From contig OU342630.1 of NCBI GenBank assembly GCA_910589415.1, forward strand, positions 17,827,867 through 17,891,866: a stretch of DNA of 64,000 nt, written 5' to 3'. The DNA is from Malachius bipustulatus (Eukaryota; Arthropoda; Insecta; Coleoptera; Melyridae). Below the pieces are notes generated by a model. That model was not told the DNA's origin. It was given only the letters and a program-made list of their open reading frames with translations, and did no database searches. Positions within the stretch are counted from its first letter, which is position 1. Every line of letters begins with the position of its first letter. Below, piece by piece: positions 30,664 through 42,303 of this stretch. Position numbers and translations under genes: made by a program.

Positions 30664-33120
30664 ACGTTGTATACGAGTCATTCGAATATCTGGAGGGCAA
30701 GAGAGGATATGCAGGCTGCAATTCAGCAAGCATCTTCTTGGTTTAAAAGAAACAAGATGTCCATGAACGATTCTAAAACACAGACTTTGACATTGACCAC
30801 TGATAGAGGCATGCCTGCTCAGGACCCTATTACCTTGTTGGGCATAAAGATTGATCAGAGGCTTACGTGGGCTCAGCACGTGGATCGGGTTTGTGCTAGA
30901 GTTTCAAGCGGGATTTTTGTGTTGAGGAACCTGGTCGGTCTGGTGTCTGTGGAGGTGTTGAGGGTTGCATACTTCTCTCTGGTGCACTCTCACCTGGCCT
31001 ATGGGGTGCTATTGTGGGGAGGTGCGGCGGAGTCAAGAAGAGCCTTCATAATGCAAAAGAAAGCCATAAGAGTTATCCTGAAAATGGGCGGAAGGTTTTT
31101 GTTTAGGGAGCTGAATATACTTACCTTGCCGTCGTTATATATACAGGGTTACTGGTAACTGGATACATTCCTTTGGTGATCTGATAAAACAAGAGGTAAG
31201 GAGTAAATTAACCCCAACATGCACTATACAAAACTCAATAGAATTTGAGATATTTCGATTTTCAACTTTTCTTAAAAAAATGGTTTCAAATGTCTTGAAA
31301 TGTAATTTTCAAAAAATCTACTTTAACTTTTTGATTTTTTTTTTGCTGGAATACTTGTCCAATACTATGCTTCCTTCTGGAATAAAAAATATCCTGAGGT
31401 ATTTCGATCGTGTGAAAATTTCAAAGAAAAACTTTCACAAACTATTTTTTTTAAATAAGATTTAAAAGTTTTTACAAGTTATTTTCGCAAAATTGTCAAG
31501 GCAACTTGCGTACAAATTGTTTTAAAAACTTTCTTAGTGTAGTACCTATCTAACAAGGTACGAATCTTGTACAAGAATAACAGAATATCCCCGCTATGTA
31601 CCGTTACCGAGGAACAAATCCTTAAGTCGGGACGTTTTAAAAAAAATACGGCCCTGAACGGGGGTCTTAAAATTCTCTGATCCGGCCCATTTTCAATAGG
31701 TCGTATTTGGGGGTGACGAGCTTCGTCCCTACCAAGTTTCGTCCCGATCGGTAAAACTTTCAGACACTTAGAGTGGCTATTCCTAGGCTATTCCCGAAAA
31801 ATCTCGAAATTCCCGAAAAAATGACACTTCCCGTGAACGGATCGCGCTCATTTTCAATAGGCATCGTGCCACGGTGCGCCTCTTCAATCGAGCAAAATTT
31901 CAACTTCCCCACATGAAAACTGGCGGCTCTAGAGTGTTTCCTAGCAAAGTCACAGAAGTTTCGTAAGTATACGTATTCTTGTGCCCGAAAAATGTCTGTC
32001 TGTCGGTCTGTCTGTCTGTTACTTTGCTAGGAAACACTCTAGAGCCGCCAGTTTTCATGTGGGAAAGTTGAAATTTTGCTCAATTGAAGAGGCGCACCGT
32101 GGCACGATGCCTATTGAAAATGAGCGCGATCCGTTCCCGGGAAGTGTCATTTTTTCGGGAATTTCGGGATTTTTCGGGAATAGCCTAGGAATAGCCACTC
32201 TAAGTGTCTGAAAGTTTTACCGATCGGGACGAAACTTGGTAGGGACGAAGCTCGTCACCCCCAAATACGACCTATTGAAAATGGGCCGGATCAGAGAATT
32301 TTAAGACCCCCGTTCAGGGCCGTATTTTTTTTAAAACGTCCCGACTTAAGGATTTGTTCCTCGGTAACGGTACATAGCGGGGATATTCTGTTATTCTTGT
32401 ACAAGATTCGTACCTTGTTAGATAGGTACTACACTAAGAAAGTTTTTAAAACAATTTGTACGCAAGTTGCCTTGACAATTTTGCGAAAATAACTTGTAAA
32501 AACTTTTAAATCTTATTTAAAAAAAATAGTTTGTGAAAGTTTTTCTTTGAAATTTTCACACGATCGAAATACCTCAGGATATTTTTTATTCCAGAAGGAA
32601 GCATAGTATTGGACAAGTATTCCAGCAAAAAAAAAATCAAAAAGTTAAAGTAGATTTTTTGAAAATTACATTTCAAGACATTTGAAACCATTTTTTTAAG
32701 AAAAGTTGAAAATCGAAATATCTCAAATTCTATTGAGTTTTGTATAGTGCATGTTGGGGTTAATTTACTCCTTACCTCTTGTTTTATCAGATCACCAAAG
32801 GAATGTATCCAGTTACCAGTAACCCTGTATATGAATCATGTGTGTTCATACATAAAATGGCACCGTCGATGCGCACCCGTGCAGACGTTCACAACTATGG
32901 GACTAGGGGCAGGGAACTTTTACTGATCCCAAGGTCAAGGACGTGTACAACCGAGAGAAATAAGGTGAACTATAAATCATATAATGCATTGCCGAGCGAA
33001 TTTAAAATACTCACTCTGACAGCTTTTCAACCAAGAATTAAGAGTTTTCTGATCGGAAAGGCCTTTTATAGTATTCAGGAGTATATGGACGGTGTGGTGA
33101 GGGATATCAATGACAGCTAA
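30664..33120 (+). pseudogene. LINE ORF2 C-terminal part (RT end), interrupted
   Basis: Block 1 reads LYTSHSNIWRAREDMQAAI, then SSWFKRNKMSMNDSKTQTL, LLGIKIDQRLTWAQHVDRV, and later VLRVAYFSLVHSHLAYG, LLWGGA and AIRVILKM, the standard end of a Jockey/CR1-type RT. Block 2 reads SCVFIHKMAPSMRTRADVHNYGTRGRELL and ends YMDGVVRDINDS with a TAA at 33118-33120. Removing 31144-32827 plus one TA copy joins the two blocks in frame as PSLYIYESC, so the LINE fragment had no stop here when the fold-back came in. As a 5'-truncated copy with no EN or catalytic box it was dead on arrival. Confidence 0.75.
31144..32827. mobile_element. Fold-back element D, 1684 bp with 807-bp arms
   Basis: The left arm 31144-31950 and right arm 32021-32827 are inverted copies of equal length: paired positions sum to 63971 at every point checked, so there are no net indels at those points. 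The loop is only 70 bp and contains a TGTC microsatellite. It starts CAGGGTTACTGG and ends CCAGTAACCCTG, with TA on both sides. It sits inside a LINE. The mirrored 61-aa open frames in the two arms are by-products. Non-coding; needs a transposase in trans. Confidence 0.9.
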
Positions 33121-33575
33121 GTCGTTGATTTGCTTATGACAGATGCGCCCGCAGATTTTGTGAGGTGTTGTTGGGTCGGTTAACGTTTACCTTTGTGCAC
33201 TGATTGTATTTTATGCTTCCTCTTGATATTGTATTTTCGATAATGACTATAATAATACATATTGTTTCATGATGTATGTTATTGTATTTTTGTTTTTATT
33301 CATGTGTGTAAAAAATGGAAAAATGGAGCTATTAATTAGGATAGTGAGTTTGGCTGCATTTGTATTTTGTTTGTATGTCTTATCTTTATATAATATTGTA
33401 TTTTTGACTTTACTATATATACTTGTTACAATGTACCTGTAATGTATGTTAGTGCCTGTTTTAACTTGTGTGGTATTTTTAACTGACCTGCCATACGTGC
33501 AAGATTTTACTGTTATGTGTAAACTATTGTATGACTGGTGCAATAATAAACCTTCTAAACCTTCTAAACCTGGAC

Positions 33576-34049
33576 AAATTTTAATATGGTTTCTCACTCC
33601 ACTAAAGGCAGTTCGTTTCGTTTATCTCGACAAACTTCTTCTCTCTATTACGTGACTTGACTTCGTGACAGTTCCTATGTCCATGCTACTTTGAGATAGC
33701 CATGGTGAGAAACATTGTTTACGCTATTTGACGCATATTTACTGAATAATTTAGAGTTAGCGATGAAACACCGATGATTTGTGACTAAGAACCGGCAGTA
33801 AAATTACAGTTATTTTGAAACAATTCGAAACAAATAACAGGGACAGGTTAGTAGCCGTGACAGCGAATCACAATCATAGAAAGTCGAATAGACTACTCTA
33901 CTAATAAGTCTACTATTCTATATTAATAGAAAATCAAGTTAAGATATAAGTTTTCATCTCCAGGGCCAACTCGAGACGTGTTAATTATTTAACACCGGAT
34001 ATCAGTGTATATTATGACGATGTTTATAGTCACAACATGACTTTAAATT
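33576..34049. other. No gene seen
   Basis: AT-rich sequence after the LINE tail with no recognisable coding or repeat structure. Confidence 0.45.
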
Positions 34050-34790
34050 CTTAATCGAATGAGATAGAACTTTGAAACAAATACCAAATCAAATGTCTTT
34101 AATTTTACTACTTTTTGACGTGAAACTAATTCAACTTCAATTTTTTAATTGGCATTGGGGGGTCTTGTGAGACCTCATTTCAAAGGTATTTACATTATCC
34201 GCTATTAATTATGTTAGTTGACTATTTTGACAATATTTGTGTCAAAGAGCACGTTTATAGTGCTCCTTCCCCTTATTTTTTTATCCGAATGAGACAGAAC
34301 TCTAAAATAAAAACTAAATCAAATGTCATGGATTTAGCTACTTTTTGACATTAAACTGATTTGTCAAATGTTAAATAAGACGTTGCAGTCACTGTAAACT
34401 TCAACAATTTGAGAGGTATGGGGGGTCGTGTGAAACCTTATTTTAAATGTATTTCAATAATCTACATAAAAATTATGTTAGAATTAAATTTTGGACTAGT
34501 TTAGAATCTAAAGAGAGTGAAGGGACCAATAAACGTAGTCGACAAAAACTTATCAAAATTATCAACTAACATAACTCTTGTATAGATAATTGAGGTCTCT
34601 TTAAAATGAGGCCCCACATGACCCCCTTTGCTCCTCGAAATTTTGAAGTTGACACCGACTGCTACGTCTTCTTTGATATTTGACAGATCAATTTAATGTC
34701 AAACAATACTAAAATCCATGATATTTGATTTAGATTTTTTCTCATTCGGTTGAAAATTTAAGGTCTGGGGGGGGACTACAAACGTCCTCA
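34050..34790. repeat. Inverted and duplicated repeat block (old MITE)
   Basis: CGAATGAGATAGAACTTTGA (34057) recurs at 34288 and, inverted, near 34715-34750. GGGGGTCTTGTGAGACCTCA (about 34158) recurs at 34420 and inverted near 34595-34625. This looks like one arm duplicated in tandem and one inverted arm of a decayed fold-back. Non-coding. Confidence 0.6.
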
Positions 34791-34839
34791 CTGTATGATA
34801 AAGACTATACTTTAAGTATTAAGATAAGACACATCATAG

Positions 34840-35030
34840 GATAGTACCTACATGAAAAGTTAAAATAGGGACATGTAAGCCCTTTTTCTCTATCTTGAAC
34901 CGTTTTCGTTGTACAGGGCCTTGAACTGTGAAAATTGCTATTTTCACTGATTTATAACTCACAAATTTCTCAATCTTAACACTAATTGAAAAAACCAGTC
35001 TTATTTTTTTCGTCTCAGACTATCAAATAA
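34840..35030 (+). repeat. Dispersed repeat R2, partial copy 2
   Basis: Matches 24130-24310 and 43245-43430 (GTTAAAATAGGGACATGTAAGCC, ATAACTCACAAATTTCTCAATC). Truncated and diverged. From 35031 to 36020 I see no gene; the 35170-35220 GC-rich spot and the 35930-36020 stretch could be host sequence. Confidence 0.55.
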
Positions 35031-36020
35031 TGCAATAACATAAGAGCATTCATTCCATTAAAAAAAACCTTTGATATGTCACTCTCATATGAAACATTCC
35101 GTATAGTCCAAAATAATTTCAAGTTATAGGCACCACGACTCTGTATAAAACCCAGTCTCGATTTTTTAAAAATCGTGCACGGTGCAGAGACCGAGGCGGT
35201 AGTGGCGGCCCACACTGTAGAGAGGTATATAATTTTTGGCAATTACATCCGTTATAATACTATTATTGTATACCTACCATTAATTAAATATATGTGGATC
35301 GTCTACGTAAAAATGAGAAGTCGTATTTTCCCTCTCTTCTGTTTTCCTAATCTGAATGAAATAAGTACAGAATTCTTAAACACCAAACATTGTATATGCG
35401 ACCTCACAATATTTTATCGTTTTAGCCTGGGATTTCTGATATATTATCCAAATTTATTGCAGCCCCAATTTTATTACTTAGGGATATAACTCTAAAGTAT
35501 CAAATTTTGTATACACAGTTGAACCCCACGAGAACTCTATTGAAATTGTTTTTCAGCCGATCTCCTCTGAGGCGTGAGAGGCTGTGAGGGTGAAAATCTA
35601 AAAAGACAGGGACTCTTTGTTTTTATATTTAGATTTCATTAAGAATATAATAAAAATTATAAAGCGTGTAAAATTGGAAATTTCTTCGACTAAGTACCTA
35701 GTATTTATAATTAGATATTATTATTCATTGAAAATATGATATAAAATATTTTTATGAACTATTCGCCTATTAAAATTTTTTGACACTGCTTTATGTATCT
35801 ACACATTTTATAAAATTATTAACTTAAAATTTTTTTTGTTGTTAACAATAATAGTAAATTTTTCTAGCTAGGTGTAATACTACCTTTTGACATTGTAATA
35901 TTATAAGCAGGAAAATATATTCCTGTCACTTGAGCGACTGTTGAACAGTTCGCTAGCGGGTAAACAGTATAGTTCTAGGCCGCTTATTAGGTTTGCGCTT
36001 CCTAGATCGCAATAGGCACC

Positions 36021-36095
36021 ATGGACGCAACCGCTACCGCGGCCGCAGCCGCGGCCGCTGCGCTGCGGTTTGATAACCGCGTCCACATGGAATGA
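36021..36095 (+). CDS. Polyalanine mini-ORF in a GC island, possible first exon
   Basis: ATG at 36021 in a good context (GGCACCATGG) opens 24 codons: MDATAT, eight Ala, then LRFDNRVHME and a TGA. The run of GCG/GCC/GCA codons makes a small GC island in AT-rich DNA. Around 35935-36020 the sequence looks like a non-repetitive 5' leader. It may be the start of a host gene exon (polyAla tracts are common in developmental regulators) with a splice site before the stop, or just a GC-rich repeat. No downstream exon was found. Confidence 0.25.
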   Translation: MDATATAAAAAAAALRFDNRVHME

Positions 36096-36154
36096 GATTA
36101 ACCCGAATATTTTTATTTCTACGATAATAATTATTATACACGGCAGTTGAGAGG

Positions 36155-36232
36155 AGCGGCCGGTTGCTCAGTGGGTTAGAAGAGCAATCTACTAATCCGT
36201 TGGCGCTGTCACCGCGTTGGTTCGAATGCCAT
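36155..36232 (+). repeat. tRNA-like head of a SINE (or tRNA pseudogene)
   Basis: TTGCTCAGTGGGTTAGAAGA (36164 on) is an A-box/D-arm with a TTGCTC...GAGCAA stem. GGTTCGAATGC at 36219-36229 is a B-box/T-arm. The spacing fits an RNA polymerase III promoter. The acceptor stem does not close well and the anticodon arm is poor, so this is not a working tRNA. A tRNA-derived SINE head is the better reading. The 3' body is not delimited. Confidence 0.5.
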
Positions 36233-38665
36233 ATCAAATGCCTTGGGTGTTGTGTTTGTTTATAAAACTTTTTATATATTTTAAAGTTTGTGGCTGAATG
36301 AGTTCCTTCTCGAAGCCAAATTACCATTTTTATATTTGTGTATAATTCAAGTTCTATTGCACTTGGGCACTTGGTGCAATGTAAGTGGCGTGCAGAGATC
36401 ATTTACTTATGGCAAAGTACAGTGCTTCATGGATTGAAATTTTTTTAGCGTGCTCTTAACTAAAAAATGTCTCTAAACCGAATCGGTGCCATGTTTTTCA
36501 ATAAAAATGTTTAAAATTATCAGTTAAGATTTCCAGTGTCTTCATTTCTCACCTTACATAGGGTCCGAAAGATTTTTAATTTGTTGTGCAAATAGTGGCA
36601 ATTTAAATTGGAACTTGAATCCAAATAAATCTCAAATCTGGTTTAAAATTAAGTGAAAGTTTGTCATAGAGCTTATAGAATACGTACTGTAAAATAAATA
36701 GTTGTTATGTTAAAACATATTTTTTTTACAAAACAGGTAAGTAATCTATACTATAAAATATCCAATTCCTTTGTCGATTTATTGATTAAAAAGCTTCCTC
36801 TCTGTTGACATAGTTCCATACATACTACACTGGTTAAACTGATTTTTGGGACAATGAAGGCTTCTCTAATGTATGATATATTTCGGCACTATATAAAACA
36901 TTATGGGCAGTTAGGAGCAGTTTATGAAGACCCTTTTTTGATCTTTTATGTCTGGAATAAATACTGATAAAAATAGGAAGGTGACATTTTTATGCCCATT
37001 GCCGAAAACAATGTGCCAAATTCTGATGGTTTATAGCTCAAAGAAGCGGTCTTCTTTAAATCACTGTCTTTATCATTCAGTCAATATTCGCATTCCAATG
37101 ATGTACCTTTTTAGCATTTTGATTTGTAATATGCCTTCAAACTCCTCTGTTATATTCGCAACTTGTTCTAGTTTCTGTTATTTTTATCAATAAATTGTCA
37201 AAACTGATTGATTTTACATTATGTTTCTATATCAGTAAAATGAACAATAATAAAACTTGATATTCACGGTTCCCTGCTAGAAGGTCGCCACAAAACTGAC
37301 ATTTTCCTTTGTGAGATAACTTTAATGAAAACCAGAAGAAAAGCATTATTGATTTTTATTTTCTAAAAAATGGCTGAATATGTAAAATTGTGAAATGAAA
37401 ATTTTGCTTGTAAAATCGTAAATTGACTCTGACATTGCCTTCTTGTTTTCTTAAATTCACAATTGTGGTCTTTACACATTCAAATAACCTCCCACTTTCA
37501 AAATTTTATATTATTTTTAAAATTTATTTTTTCACTCACAAAAAATAAATTGTTGAAACTGTAAAAGCCCTTAAAATGTCATGTTCAAGCCAAAGGAATA
37601 ATGTACCTAATGATAATTAATATCAGTCTGCAGTTTGCATTATTTTGGAAGATGGTAGGTATTTATTAAGGCCCTATTACTTATATAATTATCTATCTAC
37701 TTATTAAGTATACCAAGGAATTTATTAAGTATGAACCTGAAGGTTTATTTATTTATTTTTATCGCCTCACATCCAAAAATTCAATGTTTGTGACACCAAT
37801 CAATGATTTAGCATCAGAATCATGACACAGATCCGAGTTCATTGAGATAAACAATACACCTGAACTTTTAGGTAAGTACACATAGTGCCCGTAGTGAAGT
37901 GAGACAGCTTGTATTAAAAGGTGTCCAGGGGGGTGCGGCGAAGACCACTTCACTCACTTATTAAATTAATTAATAAATAATCGATTTTACTGATCTATTG
38001 TAACACGCCGCCCCCCACCCGCTCATTTCCGCTGAAAGTTGGCCTTTGGATCGTCTAGCTTTGGATGTAGATCCGCACGTTGTGTTTCGTAGTTTAGAGA
38101 TTCGTAATTGAGGTATGCTGGAAGCAAGGGAGGAGTTAAGGATTTTGCGTTCTGACGTTTGACTGAATTTCTTGCCTTCGATTTTTACAAAATAATAAAC
38201 AAATTAATTGTAGGGTGGGGGTAATCAATTTCATATCATCTTTCACACTCAAGGATTACCCCCATCGTTACAATACTTTACTCATTACTTTATAAATTGT
38301 ATTAGAAATACAAATACAACAATAAATATTATTTATTAAAAATAAATAAAAATAATAATAAAAAACAATAAAAGTTAACCTGAAGTTTACTCCCAACGAT
38401 TCATAAAATAACACCACTTCCCAAACAATATCATTCACAGTTATTTTAAACAATATACACATACAAACACCAACTCAACAAAAAAAAAAAAAAAACAATA
38501 ATAGTAAAAGAACAATTAAGTATTTAAAATAAACATTGTTTCAAACGATATGCCATTTTTAGATTTTGACTTGTAAATGTCATACTTTTATATTTTCATA
38601 ATATATTTATATTTAATATATTTACTAAAATAATTTTTATTGTATCTATTTTATTAATTAAATAT
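36233..38665. other. No gene seen
   Basis: AT-rich sequence. The 37910-38230 stretch is less AT-rich (GCCGCCCCCCACCCGCTC near 38008) and might be host-derived, but no coding frame or splice pair is convincing. A perfect short inverted repeat, GGGTGGGGGTAATC with GATTACCCCCATC, lies at about 38213-38266. Confidence 0.4.
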
Positions 38666-38697
38666 GTGATCAAGGGATTAATCAATCCCGAAACGTC
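38666..38697 (+). ncRNA. Weak hammerhead-ribozyme-like motif
   Basis: GTGATCA, then a GGGATT/AATCCC stem, then GAAAC followed by GTC. In a hammerhead the core is CTGATGA, stem II, GAAA. Here the C3 and G8 positions are swapped to G and C, a pair that can compensate in principle. Penelope-like elements carry hammerhead motifs in their terminal repeats, and a Penelope remnant is in this window. Stems I and III are not clear, so this is speculative. Confidence 0.2.
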
Positions 38698-39575
38698 AAC
38701 TATTTATTAATAACTACAAGAGTAAGCCTGAGAACCTAAAAACCAATACAAGAATAATAATATTTTTCATTTATAAATTGTTGTTTGATTTCTCTATTTG
38801 TGAATTACATGTTTCTTTAAACATTGTGGTCAACAACACTCGAGTTCGAATATAAAGAGTCCCTTCTGGTAACTGGGAGAACCGCTTTTACTTTCATTCT
38901 TGGAGGCAATGTGCGGCGTTGCTGCTTGTATTAAACGTTAAACTAGTCGTAGCTTGCTAGGCTCGCTTAGTGCTTTTGGTTTTGCTCAAGATATGCTTCA
39001 TTTATTTGTAACTCAGGTTTGCAACACCTTAATTGTTTATTCGCAGATGTACTATGAATTTGCATTGTTCGGGCGGAGCTTTGTTAGCAACTAATATTGT
39101 ATTACCTCCCAGCAATATTCAGGTATGTGATAGTCCTTGGACTAGAAGTTTTGGTTTATTAATGAAAAATTCCCTTTTAATGGGATATTTTTCTTTCTGC
39201 GATATTGCACACATCTCTCGAGCGTTTTCGACATTATTAACAGAATCATGATCACCTCTGATCGAATTACAGACCCCATTCCTTTATTATTGCTCAGACG
39301 TAATAATTAGAGTGTTGGAAAATTGGGCTAACCTATACATATATTTATTGATTTCTCATTTTGTATTTTAATGAGCTTTACTCGTTGATTCGACTCTTAC
39401 TTTCGTTTGGGAATTTTTATGAGCGTTTATTGTTGTGGGCTTTACCCTGATACACAGGCACCACCCTACTTTTATGATCACTTGTTTGTTGGTCGAGTTT
39501 CTAGCTTAGCTTGAATGTCGAGAGCAGTGTTGCCATGTTTATTTTGATTGCTACCTCCTCTTTGAACATTATACG

Positions 39576-40109
39576 AATTCATAAAAATAGTGAATTGTAG
39601 GTCAATGAGCATAAGCACACAGAGTGCAATTGCTAGCCTGTTAGGTGGGTTCGGAGAATTCCTCCATCGCCCATAACAGTTGTCATGTTGGCAGTGCCCG
39701 AAACTCCAATCAGAGAGTTTGCTTCCGCATCCAACAGCAGAGCCTTCCAGAGTACCAAATCAAGCACAGACACGTGTTTCGTTCTACTGGAACTCATCAG
39801 TGTGCTGCATTCGGAGTATCTGGAGGATGCTGTCGGATGAACGGAAGCCGGGGCCTCTTAAGCCGCGAATTAACACGGAACTCCGTGTGGTGTAAAATAG
39901 AGCGACATCTAGCGGTCAGTTCAAGGAACTAACCGTGAGTTCACCCTAAATTGGATGCGGAAGCAAACTCTCTGATTGGAGTTTCGGGCACTGCCAACAT
40001 GACAACTGTTATGGGCGATGGAGGAATTCTCCGAACCCACCTAACAGGCTAGCAATTGCACTCTGTGTGCTTATGCTCATTGACCTACAATTCACTATTT
40101 TTATGAATT
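39576..40109. mobile_element. Fold-back element E, 159-bp arms and 216-bp loop
   Basis: Left arm 39576-39734 and right arm 39951-40109 are near-perfect inverted copies (positions sum to 79685). The loop is not repeated elsewhere in the window. Its ends (AATTCATAAAA) do not carry the CAGGGTG terminus, so it belongs to another family. CATTATACGAAT lies just outside the left arm and again at 40143, perhaps a trace of the target. The open frames here are by-products. Confidence 0.8.
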
Positions 40110-41943
40110 AATCGTTGAGTATACTTGCCTTCTGTTTTCTTCATTATACGAATGTCTTTCCAATTGCTTTTCAATTGTGAAAGCGGTTTTCCTGAATTGA
40201 CGTCATACTCATGATAGTTGTTTTAACTCATTTCGTTCATTTGTTGTGTTGTCGTTTTGCCTCATGGGCTACCTTTATTTGTATTGATTGTCGCTCTCTG
40301 CCCGTAGGCAACCTGTTTTTTCTACCTGGCCTCGTAAGGCGATGAGTCAATATACCTTATCATTTCGAATATGACTCTTTCTTCAATGCGCAGTTTTGTG
40401 GTTATTGCTATTTTAAATGTGATGACCAACTGACCAAACTAGGCCGCCATTCTATAATAATTATTCCTCAGGGTTCCCGTGGGCTTGCCTGGGTAATAAT
40501 TGAATGCTGGAATTTTTACGAATACCTATTCTGGATCAGGCGTATTTACGGATATCGAGACCAACCATCGATTCCACCGTGGTCCAAGGTTTTTACCCCT
40601 AACACCTGTTTAGAAAGCAGATAACTCAGTCCAGACTGGCAATAACATTTTATAGCAATTTTCTGCGGAGTTTGTTTTTAAATTTTGAATGGAGTTGACA
40701 TTCGTATGATGTGCTAAAGGAGTTTTGGTTTTGATTTGATTGACTTTTCACATACTCGGAACTAATTTGTTTTTGGTTGCTTTGAATTCCTATTTGCTGA
40801 ATAGCCTATCCTACAACTACGGGTGCTTTTTTGCCCCGTTGCGTGCTACGATTTCCACTTTAAAGAGTCATGCTCTTTTACCGGCTACCCGAGGTCTTCA
40901 TCTGGACATCGAGGTGAATCCCTCCTCCAACGTGTGGTAAGCGAGTACCTATTATAAATCCTAATCGGGTATTGTAATGTACTTGGTTTTCCCTGATATT
41001 TGTATGTGAGTAGCAGGTGCTACACCTGACAACCCTGCCTAAGCTTGCTCTGCTATCTGAGGGTGCAACCTACTGTTGCGAGTTCCTGTCATATAGCGCC
41101 ACACAATGGGAATGGCTGACTTTCTCTTTCTAGAATGTCGTATAATTTAAAGAGACAGTTCTTTTCTAATATTCGGTCGATCCTACATCTGTGTTAAATA
41201 AACTCGGACTCTTTTATAAATTGGATGATTTGTGTATTGCGTTCGTGGTCATTTTCCTAACTTGGAGTATTTTTGATAATGGGTCGTTTTATTTATTCAC
41301 AGGTTATTAATTCCTGACCTAGGTTTAATTTTCCTACTTTTCCTCCTAGCTATATCTCCTGTACAGCGAATTTGTAATTTATTTGTTGGAGTATTTCTAT
41401 TTCCTGCCTAACTTGAATTATTCCTAATAACGTGCCGCTTTAATTATTCACAGGTTATTTTATTCCTGACCTGGGTTTAATTTTACTTTCCTCCTAGCTT
41501 TATCCCGATTTTCTATACAGGGAATTTATTCCTTTACCTTATGTTTTAACGTCGGTTTATTAGTCGGGCGTTTATTTATCGGGCGTTTATTTATCGGGCG
41601 TTTATTTATCGTGGCCGTCTTTCTTATTACGGTGCCGGCGATTGAGGCCGGTGTTTGAATCGGGTTTCTTTCTTTTGCGGTCGGACATAGTTATTTTCTA
41701 GAGACAGAAATTATTGTCCTTATGAATCACGGATCTCTCCTTGATTCTTAGCGAAACTAAATTTGAATCTTATGAATGGAGTGAATTAGAAAATGCTTGT
41801 TGTGTCAGCGTATGAATTTCTCGCTACTTCGAATAATCCTAATTTTGCTCTTTAAGGGAGTATTTTATATTTTAGCAAAGTAGATGGAAATAGAAAGATG
41901 CCTAATCAATTTTTATTTAGTGATGTAAAAATAATATGAATGG

Positions 41944-42222
41944 TGTGAAACTCTCTAGGGGTTTCCACCGATAGGGTGCAGAACAGAAATGGTGCGATAC
42001 TCTCGGGGAGTTTCCACCGATAGATAGGAATTTGTTTATGCGATACCCTCAAAGGGGTTTCCAAAAAACAACAAGGAAGAAAGTCTACCTATGCGATACT
42101 CTCGAGGAGTTTCCACCGGTAGATAGGAATTTGTTTATGCGATACCCTCAGAGGGGTTTCCAAAAAACAACAAGGAAGGAAGGCTACCTATGCGATACCC
42201 TCAGAGGGGTTTCCACCGGGAG
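41944..42222 (-). repeat. Tandem array of six GATACYCTC...GGGGTTTCCA motifs
   Basis: Two 99-bp units (starting about 42021 and 42120) each hold two half-units. The motif CGATACYCTC-N-RGGGGTTTCCA recurs about every 50 bp, six times in all, the first copy being degenerate. Some copies contain GGGGTTTCC or GGGGAGTTTCC, close to the NF-kappaB/Rel consensus GGGRNYYYCC. It sits about 70 bp downstream of a minus-strand TATA box. Confidence 0.8.
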
Positions 42223-42259
42223 CGGAGGAAAGAGTCAGTCTTGCCATGAGCAGAGTCGA

Positions 42260-42303
42260 GGCAGAACTAACTAACGCTTTTCATCCGATGCGTGTTTTTA
42301 TAG
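42260..42303 (-). promoter_or_regulatory. TATA box and initiator of the candidate LTR
   Basis: Minus strand CTATAAAAACACGC with GTTAGTTAGTT about 30 nt downstream. The position relative to the tandem array matches the intact Gypsy LTR. Confidence 0.4.

Larger units (their letters stand above)
30662..33575 (+). mobile_element. 5'-truncated LINE fragment 1, split by fold-back D
   Basis: Holds the RT thumb and C-terminal region of a Jockey/CR1-type LINE in two blocks (30664-31143 and 32828-33120). A 3' UTR follows, ending with AATAAA and a CCTTCTAAA microsatellite at 33546-33571, which is the likely 3' tail. The 5' end is truncated just after the RT catalytic box. Confidence 0.75.

Noticed and set aside
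31280..32691. Identical 61-aa frames on opposite strands
   Set aside because: Mirror images made by the fold-back arms, not genes.
36155..36232. Functional tRNA gene
   Set aside because: A and B boxes are good but the acceptor stem and anticodon arm do not fold; a SINE head fits better.
35901..36402. Minus-strand frames across the GC island and SINE
   Set aside because: Complement of the Ala-codon run and tRNA-like sequence; no start context or family.
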